Origin: Melanopsichium pennsylvanicum
Lineage: Eukaryota; Basidiomycota; Ustilaginomycetes; Ustilaginales
NCBI GenBank assembly: GCA_900208305.1
Contig: OAPG01000006.1
Coordinates: forward strand, 310,001-374,000
Length of the DNA stretch: 64,000 nucleotides
Direction: 5' to 3'
Of the stretch, positions 1 through 10,144 are shown piece by piece. Each line of letters starts with the position of its first letter. The first letter of the stretch is position 1. A program made the position numbers and the translations under genes. The notes under the pieces are model-generated. The model made no database searches. It was not told the DNA's origin and was given only the letters and a program-made list of their open reading frames with translations.

Positions 1-241
1 GGCTGCCGAACAGGCTAGGTTGAAACGATTGGAGAATTTGGAAAAGGGTAAGACTGCACCGGATCAAATGTTCAGGACCGAAGAGTATTCGGAATGGGAC
101 GAGCGTGGATTGCCAACCAAAGACAAGGAGGGCACAGAGTTGGCAAAGAAGAGGAGAAAGAATCTGGAAAAGGATTTTGATAAGCAGACGAAGCTACACA
201 AAGAATTTCTCGAAGCCAAGGAGAAGGGTGAGATTCAGTGA
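1..241 (+). CDS. Cysteinyl-tRNA synthetase, C-terminal end (partial)
   Basis: The window opens inside an open frame (codons start at base 2) that ends at the TGA at 239-241; about 79 residues are visible. The segment is lysine/glutamate rich and carries GLPTKDKEG followed by LAKKRRKNLEKDF and a closing KLHKEFLEAKEKGE. This is the helical tail found at the C-terminus of eukaryotic cytosolic CysRS, where a 'GLPTHD.EG..LSK...KKL.K....Q.KL...YL' pattern is typical. CysRS charges tRNA-Cys in the cytosol. The catalytic HIGH and KMSKS parts lie upstream, outside the window. The gene converges on THI6, whose stop is 150 bp away. The assignment rests on the tail alone, so it is good but not certain. 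Confidence 0.75.
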   Translation, partial: AAEQARLKRLENLEKGKTAPDQMFRTEEYSEWDERGLPTKDKEGTELAKKRRKNLEKDFDKQTKLHKEFLEAKEKGEIQ

Positions 242-390
242 TCGCCTAAATTCACATGTTTGTTCAGCGCTCACCATGATCAATTCAAGAGTGCATGAAC
301 CTGAGAAGGTGTTGTCCTTGTTTTTGAGATGGATGTAGTATTCCGTGTTGTACAATGCGGTTGCGGTCGTGGGAGCTGGGCTTTGTCACG

Positions 391-2079
391 TTACGAAGAG
401 ATGATTTCGAGCTTGGCATGTTTGAGAATGTCGTCTGCCGACACGGCAGCCAGCTCATCCTGAAGAGCGGGGATGAATGTGCCTGGACCCTTTACATCGT
501 CCCTCAATGCGGCCTTTTCACTCGCGATTGTCATGGCGAGCAAACCAGTGAGTGCACCTACGAGCAAATCTACTTTGCCATGCGCGACGAGCGTGTTACC
601 CAACGACACTACCTGTTGTTCTCCTTGAGCCTTTGCGAGATTGCACGCTGCTGCCAATCCCGCACCCACCGTTACACCGAGCGCGCAACCGGTACCCGTA
701 ATCGCACCCATCAACGGATGCCCATTATCGCTCGTGATCACCGTCTTTCCATCTGTCAAATAGTCCTTTTTCCCTGACAAAAGCACCAAGCATCTTTCCT
801 TCCGAGCTAGATCCTTGACCAAACCAACCGGATCCTTCAATTGACCAGCACCACTGTCTACACCCCTACTCTTGACTTGATCTTGTTTACCTGCGATGCT
901 CGCCAACTCGGCCGCATTGCCCTTCAGCAAGGTCACCTGCGTATGGTTGAGGATACTTCTCACAACATCCTGTCGGAATTGCGTAGCTCCTCCACCGACT
1001 GGATCAAGCACAACGGGCTTGAGGTTACGATTCGCATTCGTGCCTGCGACGTACATACCCTCTCGTGAGGCGGGGGAAATGGTGCCTATGTTGAGTACAA
1101 GCGCACCCACGACCAAAGAGAGGTCGGCTGCTTCCGCTGCTTCGTGCGACATAATGGGTGAGGATGAAAAGGCCAAAGCGAGATTTGCCGACATGGTAGA
1201 AGAGACGTGAGACGTGATGGTTTGGATCAGAGGTGGACCGAATGTCGATTTTCGATGATGGGTGAGCAGTTGTGCTACAGCGTGCGTATAGTAATCCACA
1301 TCTTTGTTTTGCGTGTTTGGAAGGGCAAAGGACGATGCAACGCCCAGGGAAGATGCCGAGGAAGCCGCCAAGCCCATTTTAAACTTCTTGACAATGTGTG
1401 CGAGTTCTTTGGCGGCCTTGTCCGAGTCGGTACGGCCAACGATGGCCGAAATGACGGCAATACCATCAGGTGCGTTGGTTTCGCTCGTTGCACCAAAAAG
1501 CGTCCTTGCTGCCGTCTTTTGATTCAACCCTCCGATCAAAACACATGGCAATCTTCTTTTTCCGTCGTCCTTGTTTAATTCGGCAACAATCTTCTGCGCA
1601 CCGCTATTGCCAATCACTTTGTCCTCGGTGATGCCTGCCTTGCTGAGTGTCCCATAGCATGGCCCGACACCTGCATAGTCGGCCATACCTTGATCCCTGG
1701 CTACCCTGGCTTGTTCAACATTCTTGACAGAGATACCCAAGAGTCTCTTGTCGCCCAAGATCCTTCGTGCTTCGGATACCGGGATATCCTCTTGTCCAAT
1801 GTGAAGGCCGACGCGTTCGGGTAGAGAGAGACATACGGAGATATTATCATTGATGAGCATGGGTACGTTGTACTTGTCACAGATGACGAGAGATTTCTGT
1901 GCGATAGAGAGGAAGTCGTTGGTTTCTGTATCTTTTTCCCGGATCTGGACAACGGTCACGTCGCCATTGGAAAGGCATTTTTCGAGCGAGGTATAGTAGT
2001 CGATATCGAATGGGAGGAGTTCGCGGCCGGTGACGAGGTAAACCGAGTAATCGACCTTGGACTTGTCGAACGAAGACAT
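391..2079 (-). CDS. THI6: Bifunctional thiamine-phosphate pyrophosphorylase / hydroxyethylthiazole kinase
   Basis: This 562-residue intronless protein starts at the ATG at 2079. The N-terminal half (about 12-225) is a ThiE barrel with VVQIREKD, LINDN, GLHIGQED and GVGPCYGT; it joins hydroxymethylpyrimidine-PP to thiazole phosphate to give thiamine phosphate. The C-terminal half (about 265-560) is a ThiM ribokinase-like domain with VVLDPVGGGA, TLLKGNAAE and the GTGCALG loop containing the catalytic-site cysteine; it phosphorylates hydroxyethylthiazole. Order and length match fungal THI6. It probably acts in the cytosol and completes de novo and salvage thiamine synthesis. I looked for a TPP riboswitch in the upstream region on this strand (the CTGAGA and CCTGATCTGG elements) and found none. 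No disruption is seen. Confidence 0.95.
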   Translation of the reverse strand: MSSFDKSKVDYSVYLVTGRELLPFDIDYYTSLEKCLSNGDVTVVQIREKDTETNDFLSIAQKSLVICDKYNVPMLINDNISVCLSLPERVGLHIGQEDIPVSEARRILGDKRLLGISVKNVEQARVARDQGMADYAGVGPCYGTLSKAGITEDKVIGNSGAQKIVAELNKDDGKRRLPCVLIGGLNQKTAARTLFGATSETNAPDGIAVISAIVGRTDSDKAAKELAHIVKKFKMGLAASSASSLGVASSFALPNTQNKDVDYYTHAVAQLLTHHRKSTFGPPLIQTITSHVSSTMSANLALAFSSSPIMSHEAAEAADLSLVVGALVLNIGTISPASREGMYVAGTNANRNLKPVVLDPVGGGATQFRQDVVRSILNHTQVTLLKGNAAELASIAGKQDQVKSRGVDSGAGQLKDPVGLVKDLARKERCLVLLSGKKDYLTDGKTVITSDNGHPLMGAITGTGCALGVTVGAGLAAACNLAKAQGEQQVVSLGNTLVAHGKVDLLVGALTGLLAMTIASEKAALRDDVKGPGTFIPALQDELAAVSADDILKHAKLEIISS

Positions 2080-4360
2080 GTTGCGTTAATCGTTTAAGGA
2101 GGATGGGAGATGGTGTGCAGAGTAAAATGAGCGTGGTCGAGATCTTGTGAAAGAACCAGAAGATCTCTTGATCAACGTTTCAAAGCAATTCCTGTAGCTG
2201 TTAGGCTTGCACGAAAGGATCGGCAATGCAATCATACGTAACTTAGTCGAGCCCAAGCTTCGAAGCCTCTTTTATGCGTCCGTGCGAAGCCTAGCATCGC
2301 GGCCACGTCGAATCTCAAAGATGTGAGGTCTACATCTTAAACAAACAGAATCCTTTTTTTGTTTTTATGTTAAACTTCTACCTAATCATTTGACGGAGGA
2401 ATACGCATGACGGTGGAATATGCAGTCTACAAAGAAAAAGGGTCTTCGGCACTGCAGCGCGCACGTCAAGCATCGCCGAGAGCATCTGTTGATGAATCTC
2501 GCGTTATTTCGCACACCAACCCATCCTGGGTGCCATATCATTCGGCTAGCACATTTAACCACACTCTATCCCCAATCAATCCTCAACTCTCGTTGGTGTT
2601 CACTGTGACATGTCGCCTGTACGTCATGACCAGATTCTCCTTCTCACCGAGTATTCCACTTTCAGTTCAGAGTCAATGCCTCCAACTCTGAACCGAATCA
2701 GTTGCTGATGCGTCTAGTTGCTCAACCCGGCGTGGGATGCAATAGCTCATCTGCACTGCCTCCTCCTCTCCTCCCATACACACTCTTCTCTGAACGGGGC
2801 ATGACATCTCATCGTTGACATACAATCTACTCGTATTACTCCCTTCTCTGCTGATTTATTTGAGCATATTCAGTCATACGATGACACGTATGACGCACTC
2901 GCACCACCATTGTCCGTAGTGACCAAGGCTTCGGGCCGTGCACGAGAATTGTCGACAGAACGAGACTCGAATCATGCGAAGCAGGCTCTGTCTTTCGAAC
3001 CGAATTAAAAGGTGATGCTGACATCTTGCAGATCGAAGTGGCTCGCATGGCGCATACTGGTAAACCGCTATCCAAATAGAGCTTGTTTCTATGGACGTTC
3101 TAACCTGCTATATACGAACTGATGGCGACATATTGATGTCACACTTTGATTCATTCGCGGTGCGCGCTTGAGAAGCGTTCAATGAGAGACCACCTAACCA
3201 CTTTGTAGCGACTCCATTCTTGCATTAAATGCAGAGGATGCCAGCTTTCCCTTAAGCATCTTGTCGTCGTCGTCTCTTTGCTCTCTACCACCACCTCCAT
3301 CCGTTTCTCGATTTCTCTGTTTCTTCACCTTTTTTCTCTTCTCAACCTTTCTGCCAGCTGGCTTTGCTCATAATCCACCCATTCGCTTCGTCTGTTGTGT
3401 AGTGATCACCTCTTTCCTTCCCAAAGACCTCCAGCAAGACCACCGACATTGGCATTTGCGGATAGCTCATCAGTCGACAGGGACAACGGAAAAGGACACT
3501 TCCAACCACAATCAGCGATCGAATAACCTCTTAGAAGGAATTGCTTGCCACACTGATTCGCTAGTCGAACACAGCCCAGAGCTAATAACTTCCCTAGGTA
3601 CTTTGTGAAGCTTGAAGCTTTGCACTTTGCCTTTGATACTTGACCAAGCCAGCAAAAAAGCAGTGCTTTTCTTTTTCCACCTTTCACTCTTCCACCACCA
3701 AACTCCTTCGCGACAGAACTGGTTTCTTCGCCAAACATACTCACTTTCCCGACCCCTATCTCCCATTCTATCCCTCTTCCGACTAAAACCAAGCTCAAGA
3801 TCGCCACCAGATCAATAACTCGGCTAATCCAACACACAACCCGTAAACCGACGCTATCCTTCTAACCTACAAATACAGCAAAGTAAGGGTGATTTTCCAG
3901 TAAATTCGAAATTTCTTCGCAAAGGAAAATTAGATTTTTTTAGGCGCGTAGAATTATTTTAGCCCTGCACTGTCTGGCAGCTCTCAGCGTTCCAATCAGT
4001 GTCTCAGATTTGTATCCCCGCGGCTTGATTAAAATCGACTTGCTCCCTAAAAGATCGTAAGTACCCCGGTGCCCAAAAGTAATGGACGACCGTTCCGGTG
4101 TTTCGTTATGGATACAGATTGATCATGATCGTCATATAAATCCTCAGCAGCAGAAACAATGGGCTTCGCATTATGGGAGTCCGGAGCCCGTGCCTTGATC
4201 CGCTCAGAGGACTCGAGTGGATGGGCTGAGAAATCGCATTCCTAGACGCAGGGTTTGGTTAAGTGTAATATTTGGTACGAGTTGGGGCTGACCTTTCAAC
4301 ACCTTTGACCTTCTTATTCCATTTTCATACACCTTTGCGATTCTCGATTGGGCAGCAGAC
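2080..4360. other. Divergent intergenic region between THI6 and the membrane-protein gene
   Basis: These 2.28 kb serve as promoter and leader for two divergent genes. About 3240-3850 is strikingly C/T-rich on the plus strand, as in fungal core promoters and leaders. Only short open frames occur; the best one begins at the ATG at 2407 (94 codons) and shows no recognisable domain. I see no tRNA, repeat family or conserved RNA motif. Confidence 0.6.
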
Positions 4361-6340
4361 ATGATAGCCCCTACTACCAGAAACCGACGTAAAGCCGCGT
4401 TGGCGCTTCTAAGTATTATCTCAGCGCTAACTACGGCTTCTGCTGGCCCATCGTGGTTCAAGCGTCAAGATCCTATCTCTGATCCTCAAGTGCTCAAGCT
4501 CATTTCTGCAACTGGACCGTATGCGACCATGGCCGGCACCAATGGCAATGCAATCCAGAGCGCTGTTGGGATGAGTGGCGATATTGCAGCCACTGTAGCT
4601 TCCGCCGTCGCTGCTGCTACTACTACTACTGCTGACCCTTCTGCGGCATTGTCGAAAACCACTGACGCTGCTGCTTCGGCTGTCGTAAACGCTACAGCGG
4701 CAGATTTGACACCCAGCGCTATTGTTCAGGCGGTCCAAGCGAGTCCCAGCGCAAATCCTGACAAGGTTGCGATCGACAGCCTGAGCGAGAGCCAGCTATC
4801 GCAGTTGCAAGGAGACCTCACCGATGCTACTGGTAGTGATGAGGTTGGGGTTCAAAGCTGGACATATGACCCAGGCGCATTCGGCTGTGGATTTAACGAT
4901 GATGGAGGCGATGTTGCCACGGCAACGCTTTGCAGCGTCAATACGCCTGCTTCCCCCACGGCTAGCTCGGCTCGTTCTGAGCAAGTTCTGCCCGCTGCCA
5001 CCGTCGATGGTAACTTTGCAATTGTTGCCCCGGCTCAACGTCGCATATATGCCATGGAACCACAACCCACCGCTAAACCCAAGCTAGGTCGCCGTCAGAA
5101 CCCAGATAACGATCCGTCGAGCAATCTCTTCCCCCTCTTCACATCATATGTCACTCTGGATCCCCCCACCACCACAACCGTGAATTTCGGACCCACATCC
5201 AACCTTAACGTGTCATCCATCCCTCGTCGAGGCAGCTCGGACAGTGGTAACGGAGAAGCGCCTGGCAATATTAACAATCCCAACAGTCCCGATCTGGGAT
5301 GGTTGGATGTTCAAGTGGGTGCAGTACCTTACAAGAATGGCGATCTTATCGCCAGCATCATATGGATTCTAGCAACGATTGCGCTGATTCCACTTTTACT
5401 TATCAGGTTGTTGAGAAGGTCGAGTTTGATCAGTATGGTATTGATAACCGTGATTGTTTTCATGATTCTCATGCTTATCGCTTTTGGTGTTCGAGCCAAA
5501 CTTTCAGACACTACACCTACCACTTCGATGATGAATGTAGAAGGTATCATCTTGGCAGTACTTTTACCTCTACTTATTGAACCTTTGCTTCATTTGCTTG
5601 GATTGTACTCTCAACAAAGTGGAAGGTCTACGGGGATACCTCAGGCAAGTTTGGTTTTGAGAATTTTAAACTTGATTGTTTTCATCCTCTTTTTAGTTGG
5701 AGCCGCTTATTATGCGAGTTGGTTGGATAAGTGGAATAAGGCTTTACAGTTGACACAAACTGCTCAAGATTTACCTTCGATCGTTGCACCTAAAGTTACG
5801 CGAATTGCACCGGTTGTCGGATCAGTGATCGAGATCATCGTCATTTTGGGTGCAGCACTTCTCATTCCTGTTGCAAGGGGAGAATCAGGCTCGCTTCGTC
5901 CTGGTGGATTCATCTTTGTCCTCCTCTTACTCCTTTTCATTTCGACGGTATATCGATTGTTACAGTCGCTTCATGCTACCACGCGAATCGCAGCTGAACA
6001 AGGAGGTGAATTGGATAGTAACGATCTTCTCCCCTTTTTCCAAGGTGGATCTTCAAATACTACAACCAATAATCAGGGGGTTGCAAACGGTCTGTCGTTG
6101 GCTCCACAAGGAATGTATGGTCCCAATTCGCAAGGCATCGATTGGGATCAATTGCAACTCACAATGGCTTCAAGGGGTACTCCCCAAACTCCATTGATTT
6201 TCAATTTGGTTTACATTCTACCAATGTGGTTGATGGTGTTTTTACTCTTCTTTGCACATGCTCCTTCAAAGAGGAACGATGATGATGGAGGTGATGGAGG
6301 CGATGGAGAAGGCAACGTTGCTATTGCCAAAGCTTCCTAA
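4361..6340 (+). CDS. Secreted-head seven-transmembrane protein, unknown function
   Basis: The 659-residue ORF starts at the ATG at 4361. Residues 1-29 form a signal peptide (basic MIAPTTRNRRK, then a hydrophobic stretch ending TTASA). An Ala/Ser/Thr-rich extracytoplasmic head of about 295 residues follows, containing a YDPGAFGCGF segment and several dibasic KR/RR sites. Seven hydrophobic helices lie at roughly 327-350, 355-378, 390-412, 430-452, 485-506, 515-535 and 612-634, followed by an Asp/Gly-rich cytosolic tail. The later helices recall RTA1-like/DUF7702 fungal membrane proteins (a ..YR..Q.. motif after helix 6 and LPMWL in helix 7), but this resemblance is weak and no function is claimed. 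A plasma-membrane sensor or lipid-translocator role would be speculation. The 3' ends of this gene and the MFS gene converge, 315 bp apart. Confidence 0.85.
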   Translation: MIAPTTRNRRKAALALLSIISALTTASAGPSWFKRQDPISDPQVLKLISATGPYATMAGTNGNAIQSAVGMSGDIAATVASAVAAATTTTADPSAALSKTTDAAASAVVNATAADLTPSAIVQAVQASPSANPDKVAIDSLSESQLSQLQGDLTDATGSDEVGVQSWTYDPGAFGCGFNDDGGDVATATLCSVNTPASPTASSARSEQVLPAATVDGNFAIVAPAQRRIYAMEPQPTAKPKLGRRQNPDNDPSSNLFPLFTSYVTLDPPTTTTVNFGPTSNLNVSSIPRRGSSDSGNGEAPGNINNPNSPDLGWLDVQVGAVPYKNGDLIASIIWILATIALIPLLLIRLLRRSSLISMVLITVIVFMILMLIAFGVRAKLSDTTPTTSMMNVEGIILAVLLPLLIEPLLHLLGLYSQQSGRSTGIPQASLVLRILNLIVFILFLVGAAYYASWLDKWNKALQLTQTAQDLPSIVAPKVTRIAPVVGSVIEIIVILGAALLIPVARGESGSLRPGGFIFVLLLLLFISTVYRLLQSLHATTRIAAEQGGELDSNDLLPFFQGGSSNTTTNNQGVANGLSLAPQGMYGPNSQGIDWDQLQLTMASRGTPQTPLIFNLVYILPMWLMVFLLFFAHAPSKRNDDDGGDGGDGEGNVAIAKAS

Positions 6341-6655
6341 CGTTGGACAGATTAATCCTTCTCTCATCCTTCCTTTTTGTATTTACTTTTTTTTTTCAAC
6401 TTGTTTTTTTTTCTTTAAAACCCCAACCCCTATGTAAATTCAATATATATTATATCTATCCATACTTTGGTTTACCATTGTTCAACATTGTCATCTTGCA
6501 ACTCTCGCTTGTCAGGATTTCAAACCCTATATGGTGATGATTTGTGGCTTTAAAAGTACATGGTTATGCTAGATTATTATCAGACGACCAAATGACACCG
6601 CATTTGATTTATTATTTAATTACTGTATCTTGGGAGATGCCGGAGATGATGATTG
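6341..6655. other. Convergent 3' intergenic spacer, A/T-rich
   Basis: This 315-bp spacer between two converging stop codons holds T-rich runs (around 6385-6415) and A/T-rich sequence that would fit 3' UTRs and poly(A) sites for both genes. One TACTGTA motif lies at 6621. Nothing else is seen. Confidence 0.6.
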
Positions 6656-8263
6656 CTAGGATAGAGTGAACTGACTCTTTGCGCGAATCCTTTTACCATA
6701 CTTGTAAAGAAGAAAGGGGACTGGAATCATGATGACGTTCAACGCTGCCAAATAAGCACTTGCGCCCTGTGGTGTCATTCTATCGTACATCTGTCTTGCA
6801 AACAGGGGAAAAGCTGCAGCCCAAGTACTTCTACAGAAGCTGTTTGCGGCCATTGCACTTGCTGCCACTGGTCTGTACGCGTGTGTGGTATACGTAAAAA
6901 CAGCAGTAAAGACGTAACTGATTCCAAACCCGAATACGACGGTACCCAAGATGGGGACGATCCAGTGAACGCTGGTGTATGTAGTGAAAGCGAACCAAAA
7001 CATTCCAATGGGAAGGCAGACTGCACCCACCATGGCTACAGGTAAACGAAATTCGGGTTCTGCCACACCGTTGCCCTTGGTCTCAACAAGTCGAGTGTAG
7101 TGTTTTGCCCAAAATGGCATGGAACAAACAGCGGCGATCATGCCAGTTCCAATGCCAAGGAAAGACAGACCAATTTCCTGAAGATTGAACCCGTGCATCT
7201 CGAACACGATTGGAAATGCAACAAAGAAGAGGTACAAGATGCCCAACAAAAGTGCTGACCAGAGACACAGGAGCAAAAGCATGACTTCTTGAACCAAAAG
7301 CTGGAAAGGTCTTGTGGTCGAAATGACGATGGTGCTTAACAAGCTTTTTTGTGCCACCGCTTTTTCATGTTGTGCATACAACTCGTTGTTGCCTGTCTGG
7401 AAGCGTAGACGTCTTGCCTTGTTGGCAAGTAGGACTGGAGCATATGACTCTGGACCGAAAAAGATTAGAATGAGCAACATGACGCTAGACCAGATGTTGA
7501 TGGTCCAAAATGTCCATCTCCAATTTGTATTCTGGTTGATGAAGCCACTCAACAAAGGACCAAATACGGGACCTAGGAAGGGACCATTTGTGTAAATCGC
7601 CATGGGTACAAAGATGTTAGTTGCAGCGAAAACGTCCGAAACCGTACCACCTGCTACACTTAGAAAAGCACTTCCGCAGAAGCCGGTTAAAAAGCGAAAG
7701 ATCAAAAAAACGGCGAGGTTGTTGGCGAAGGATACGGGTAGACCGAGCAAGGTGAACGCGGTGTAAGAGACGAGGTATACTGGACGTCTACCGTAGAATT
7801 CAGACAAAGGACCTAGGAGCATGGGACCGATACCGAGACCAATGACAAATAGAGAAAGACCTAGGATGGCGACTTCTTTGGATATGTGGAATTCGTTTTG
7901 AATGCCTTGATAGGCGTTGGAGATGATGGACGAGGTGTTGGTGACGCAAAATGCACAGGTAGAAACGACGATGAGGAGCATGGTCTTGCGACTTTGGGAC
8001 CAATTTTGCGGATTCTCGGGATCATTTTGGGACCAAGTAACGAGGTTGGGATCACAAAGCTTTGAGGAAGGAGAGTTGTGGTTGGATGATGTAGAGTGTT
8101 GTTTTGTGATGGTGTGAGAGGTGGTTGTAGGCTCTGCAGCTTCTAATTGGGGAGCAGACCTGGGAGTGGCATGAGGGGAAGTGGAGAGAGAACGAGAGGA
8201 TATGCTTGCACGAGCGGTTTCAGACATGCTTGTTCGGTATGATGGTAGCGCCGATGTGTCCAT
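6656..8263 (-). CDS. MFS transporter, DHA1 drug:H+ antiporter type
   Basis: The 535-residue protein starts at the ATG at 8263; a second in-frame ATG at 8227 is an alternative. A Ser/Thr-rich cytosolic N-terminus ends in the NDPENPQNWS signature that precedes helix 1 in fungal DHA1 exporters. Twelve hydrophobic segments follow, with motif A GPLSEFYGRRP in loop 2-3, RFLTGFCGSAFLSVAGG (the TG-rich motif of helix 5), and GPVFGPLLSGF with the NWRWTFW sequence characteristic of the TPO1/FLR1-type 12-TM family. Such proteins export polyamines, azoles and other small molecules at the plasma membrane using the proton gradient. The substrate cannot be told from sequence. No biosynthetic cluster surrounds it. 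The length is normal and no break is seen. Confidence 0.9.
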   Translation of the reverse strand: MDTSALPSYRTSMSETARASISSRSLSTSPHATPRSAPQLEAAEPTTTSHTITKQHSTSSNHNSPSSKLCDPNLVTWSQNDPENPQNWSQSRKTMLLIVVSTCAFCVTNTSSIISNAYQGIQNEFHISKEVAILGLSLFVIGLGIGPMLLGPLSEFYGRRPVYLVSYTAFTLLGLPVSFANNLAVFLIFRFLTGFCGSAFLSVAGGTVSDVFAATNIFVPMAIYTNGPFLGPVFGPLLSGFINQNTNWRWTFWTINIWSSVMLLILIFFGPESYAPVLLANKARRLRFQTGNNELYAQHEKAVAQKSLLSTIVISTTRPFQLLVQEVMLLLLCLWSALLLGILYLFFVAFPIVFEMHGFNLQEIGLSFLGIGTGMIAAVCSMPFWAKHYTRLVETKGNGVAEPEFRLPVAMVGAVCLPIGMFWFAFTTYTSVHWIVPILGTVVFGFGISYVFTAVFTYTTHAYRPVAASAMAANSFCRSTWAAAFPLFARQMYDRMTPQGASAYLAALNVIMIPVPFLLYKYGKRIRAKSQFTLS

Positions 8264-10144
8264 ACTGTCGTGCAATCTAGCAGCTTAATGTCTAGACGTT
8301 ATGAGTATGATTGATGGTGGTGGTTGTGAGGTGGTGGTTGTGAAGATTGGGATTTGGTTGCGCGTGGCAATGCAGGGTGGAAAAGATGGTAAAGCCCGAA
8401 AAGCAACGTAGCGCAGCAGGTTTTTGTCCAACCGACTACGGCTATTTGGTCGGTTAAATTCAGGTTGATTCGTGCAGGCGTGTAGATGACGGCAGAGATG
8501 TATCGGAGAATTGGAGCAAATCGGTCCGAAATTATGACAAACTCAGTAAATTTCGTGTATAGTTCTAGTCTGGCTACACAAATTTTCAGCCGCGAAAAGG
8601 CAAAGTACCATAGGAATATGATAGGTTCGACAAGGAGAAGAAGAAGAAGAAGAAGAAGGAGATTTGATGGAAGTTCGGATGCTGGATTAGCCAGTTTGCT
8701 GCTATAGGTTGTTGAACGCTATGTTGATCAAATACAGAGTAGTTGGCAAATGTGGCAGCTGATCCGACTCGGCTATGTATTATACTGTAAGTGTTGCTAG
8801 TGAAAGCCGAATATTCTCAATATGGCGCTAGCCGGCACGATAATGATATATCAGAGCCAAAGTGACCCAAGATTGTGGGTGGATTTGACATGGACTCAAA
8901 GCGCTCGTTTTGGCTCTTTTTTTTTGACTTTGAAATCACGAACGCTCCGACCACGCGCTTGCCTATCCCCATCTCCCGATGAAAGTAATGTTGGATGAAA
9001 TTTGCAAATCGGAAGATTGCATGAAGCACAGACCTCAAACAAGAGATGTGATCTATGAAAGTTAAGGTTGCTGCATCACTGGATAGTACGTTTTGGTCAC
9101 ACGTTGACCTGCATATTTTTGAGCAATCACAGCCCAACCAACACTTCTACTGTACATTCAAGATACTTTGATTTTCAGTGTACGTAGTGTACGTACGATA
9201 CTAGCAAGGAAATCGCACCCACAAGAAGCTCAGCAGAAACACAAAAGTCATACAGCTGTCCAACTCAGCAGCCTCAAACACTACTATCGCCAATTATCAC
9301 GGTTCGTGTCACCATTCAATCAAATTGTAACACAATCCTCAATCTATCCCGCTATCTCCATCCCCTTTGTTTTCACTTACCTTTACCCTTTGCACCTCTC
9401 TTCGGTGGGCTATTTCCTCACCATTGCCCCTCTCTTCTTCTTACCCTCTGGTGCGCGCCTAAAACGTAGCGCCAGAGCGCATTTACGTACATCATTCATC
9501 CTCCACCTTCCAACCCGCTTAACATCCCCACTCGTCGTCGCAGGACTCAAAGCGCAAACCTGCAAGACGCGCTCAACTGTCGCATCAACCTTTCCTCCTT
9601 CACTCCATCTTCTAGCTCAACAGCAGCATTAGTACCAGCACCACCACCACCACCACCAACCAACACTAGCACCAGTTATCCACCACCTTCTTCTTCTTCA
9701 ACACTTCCGATTGGCACAACCTCTGACAACAATACCACCCTCATCGACAATCTCGTCAGCACCGGTCAAAACCCTGCTCTTCGAAAAGTTCTCTTTCAGC
9801 TCGGTTCAGGTCAGAACACAGATATAGCTGCCGCCGCTGCTGCTACCGCTACCACCGCCGCTACTTCTTTCTCGTCTCTGGCTGGCCCTTCTGCAACAGA
9901 CACCAATTCACCAACAAGCGCTGGTGTCGCATCCTCCTCAATCACACAGGCTTCTGACCTCAACACCCGTGCTGTGGCTGCTGCAAGTTCACACACAGCC
10001 TCCTATACCCACACCCGAACCGAGTCTCAGCCGGCACCGCACTCCCAACAGCCCTGCCAACCCCGCGCACTGCCTTTTGTCCACCCCACCTCGTTTCGTC
10101 ACCACCTCGAGCCAAGTCAAGTCCAATTGCAGTCGTCATCAGCC
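8264..10144. other. Intergenic region and long ATG-free leader of the Far11 gene
   Basis: The first part is the promoter of the MFS gene. From 9058 to 10144 the plus strand has no ATG in any frame. From 9470 it is also open in the Far11 frame and reads as protein-like sequence (for example LIDNLVSTGQNPALRKVLFQ around 9740-9800). It therefore holds either a very long scanned 5' UTR or an N-terminal extension; see the findings. It also contains a 9-nt tandem duplication (GTGTACGTA twice, 9178-9195) and an ACC run near 9633-9659. Confidence 0.6.
8634..8661 (+). repeat. (GAA/AGA)n microsatellite
   Basis: A trinucleotide run of about nine AGA units lies in the MFS promoter region. It is not in a supported gene. 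Confidence 0.9.

Noticed and set aside
3261..3608. 115-codon plus-strand ORF with a hydrophobic start
   Set aside because: It begins at TTG within the C/T-rich leader; the hydrophobic residues come from TTT/CTT runs.
9168..9632. 154-codon plus-strand ORF upstream of Far11
   Set aside because: It begins at TTG in an ATG-free leader and reads as translated C/T-rich sequence; the neighbouring frame open into Far11 is more protein-like.
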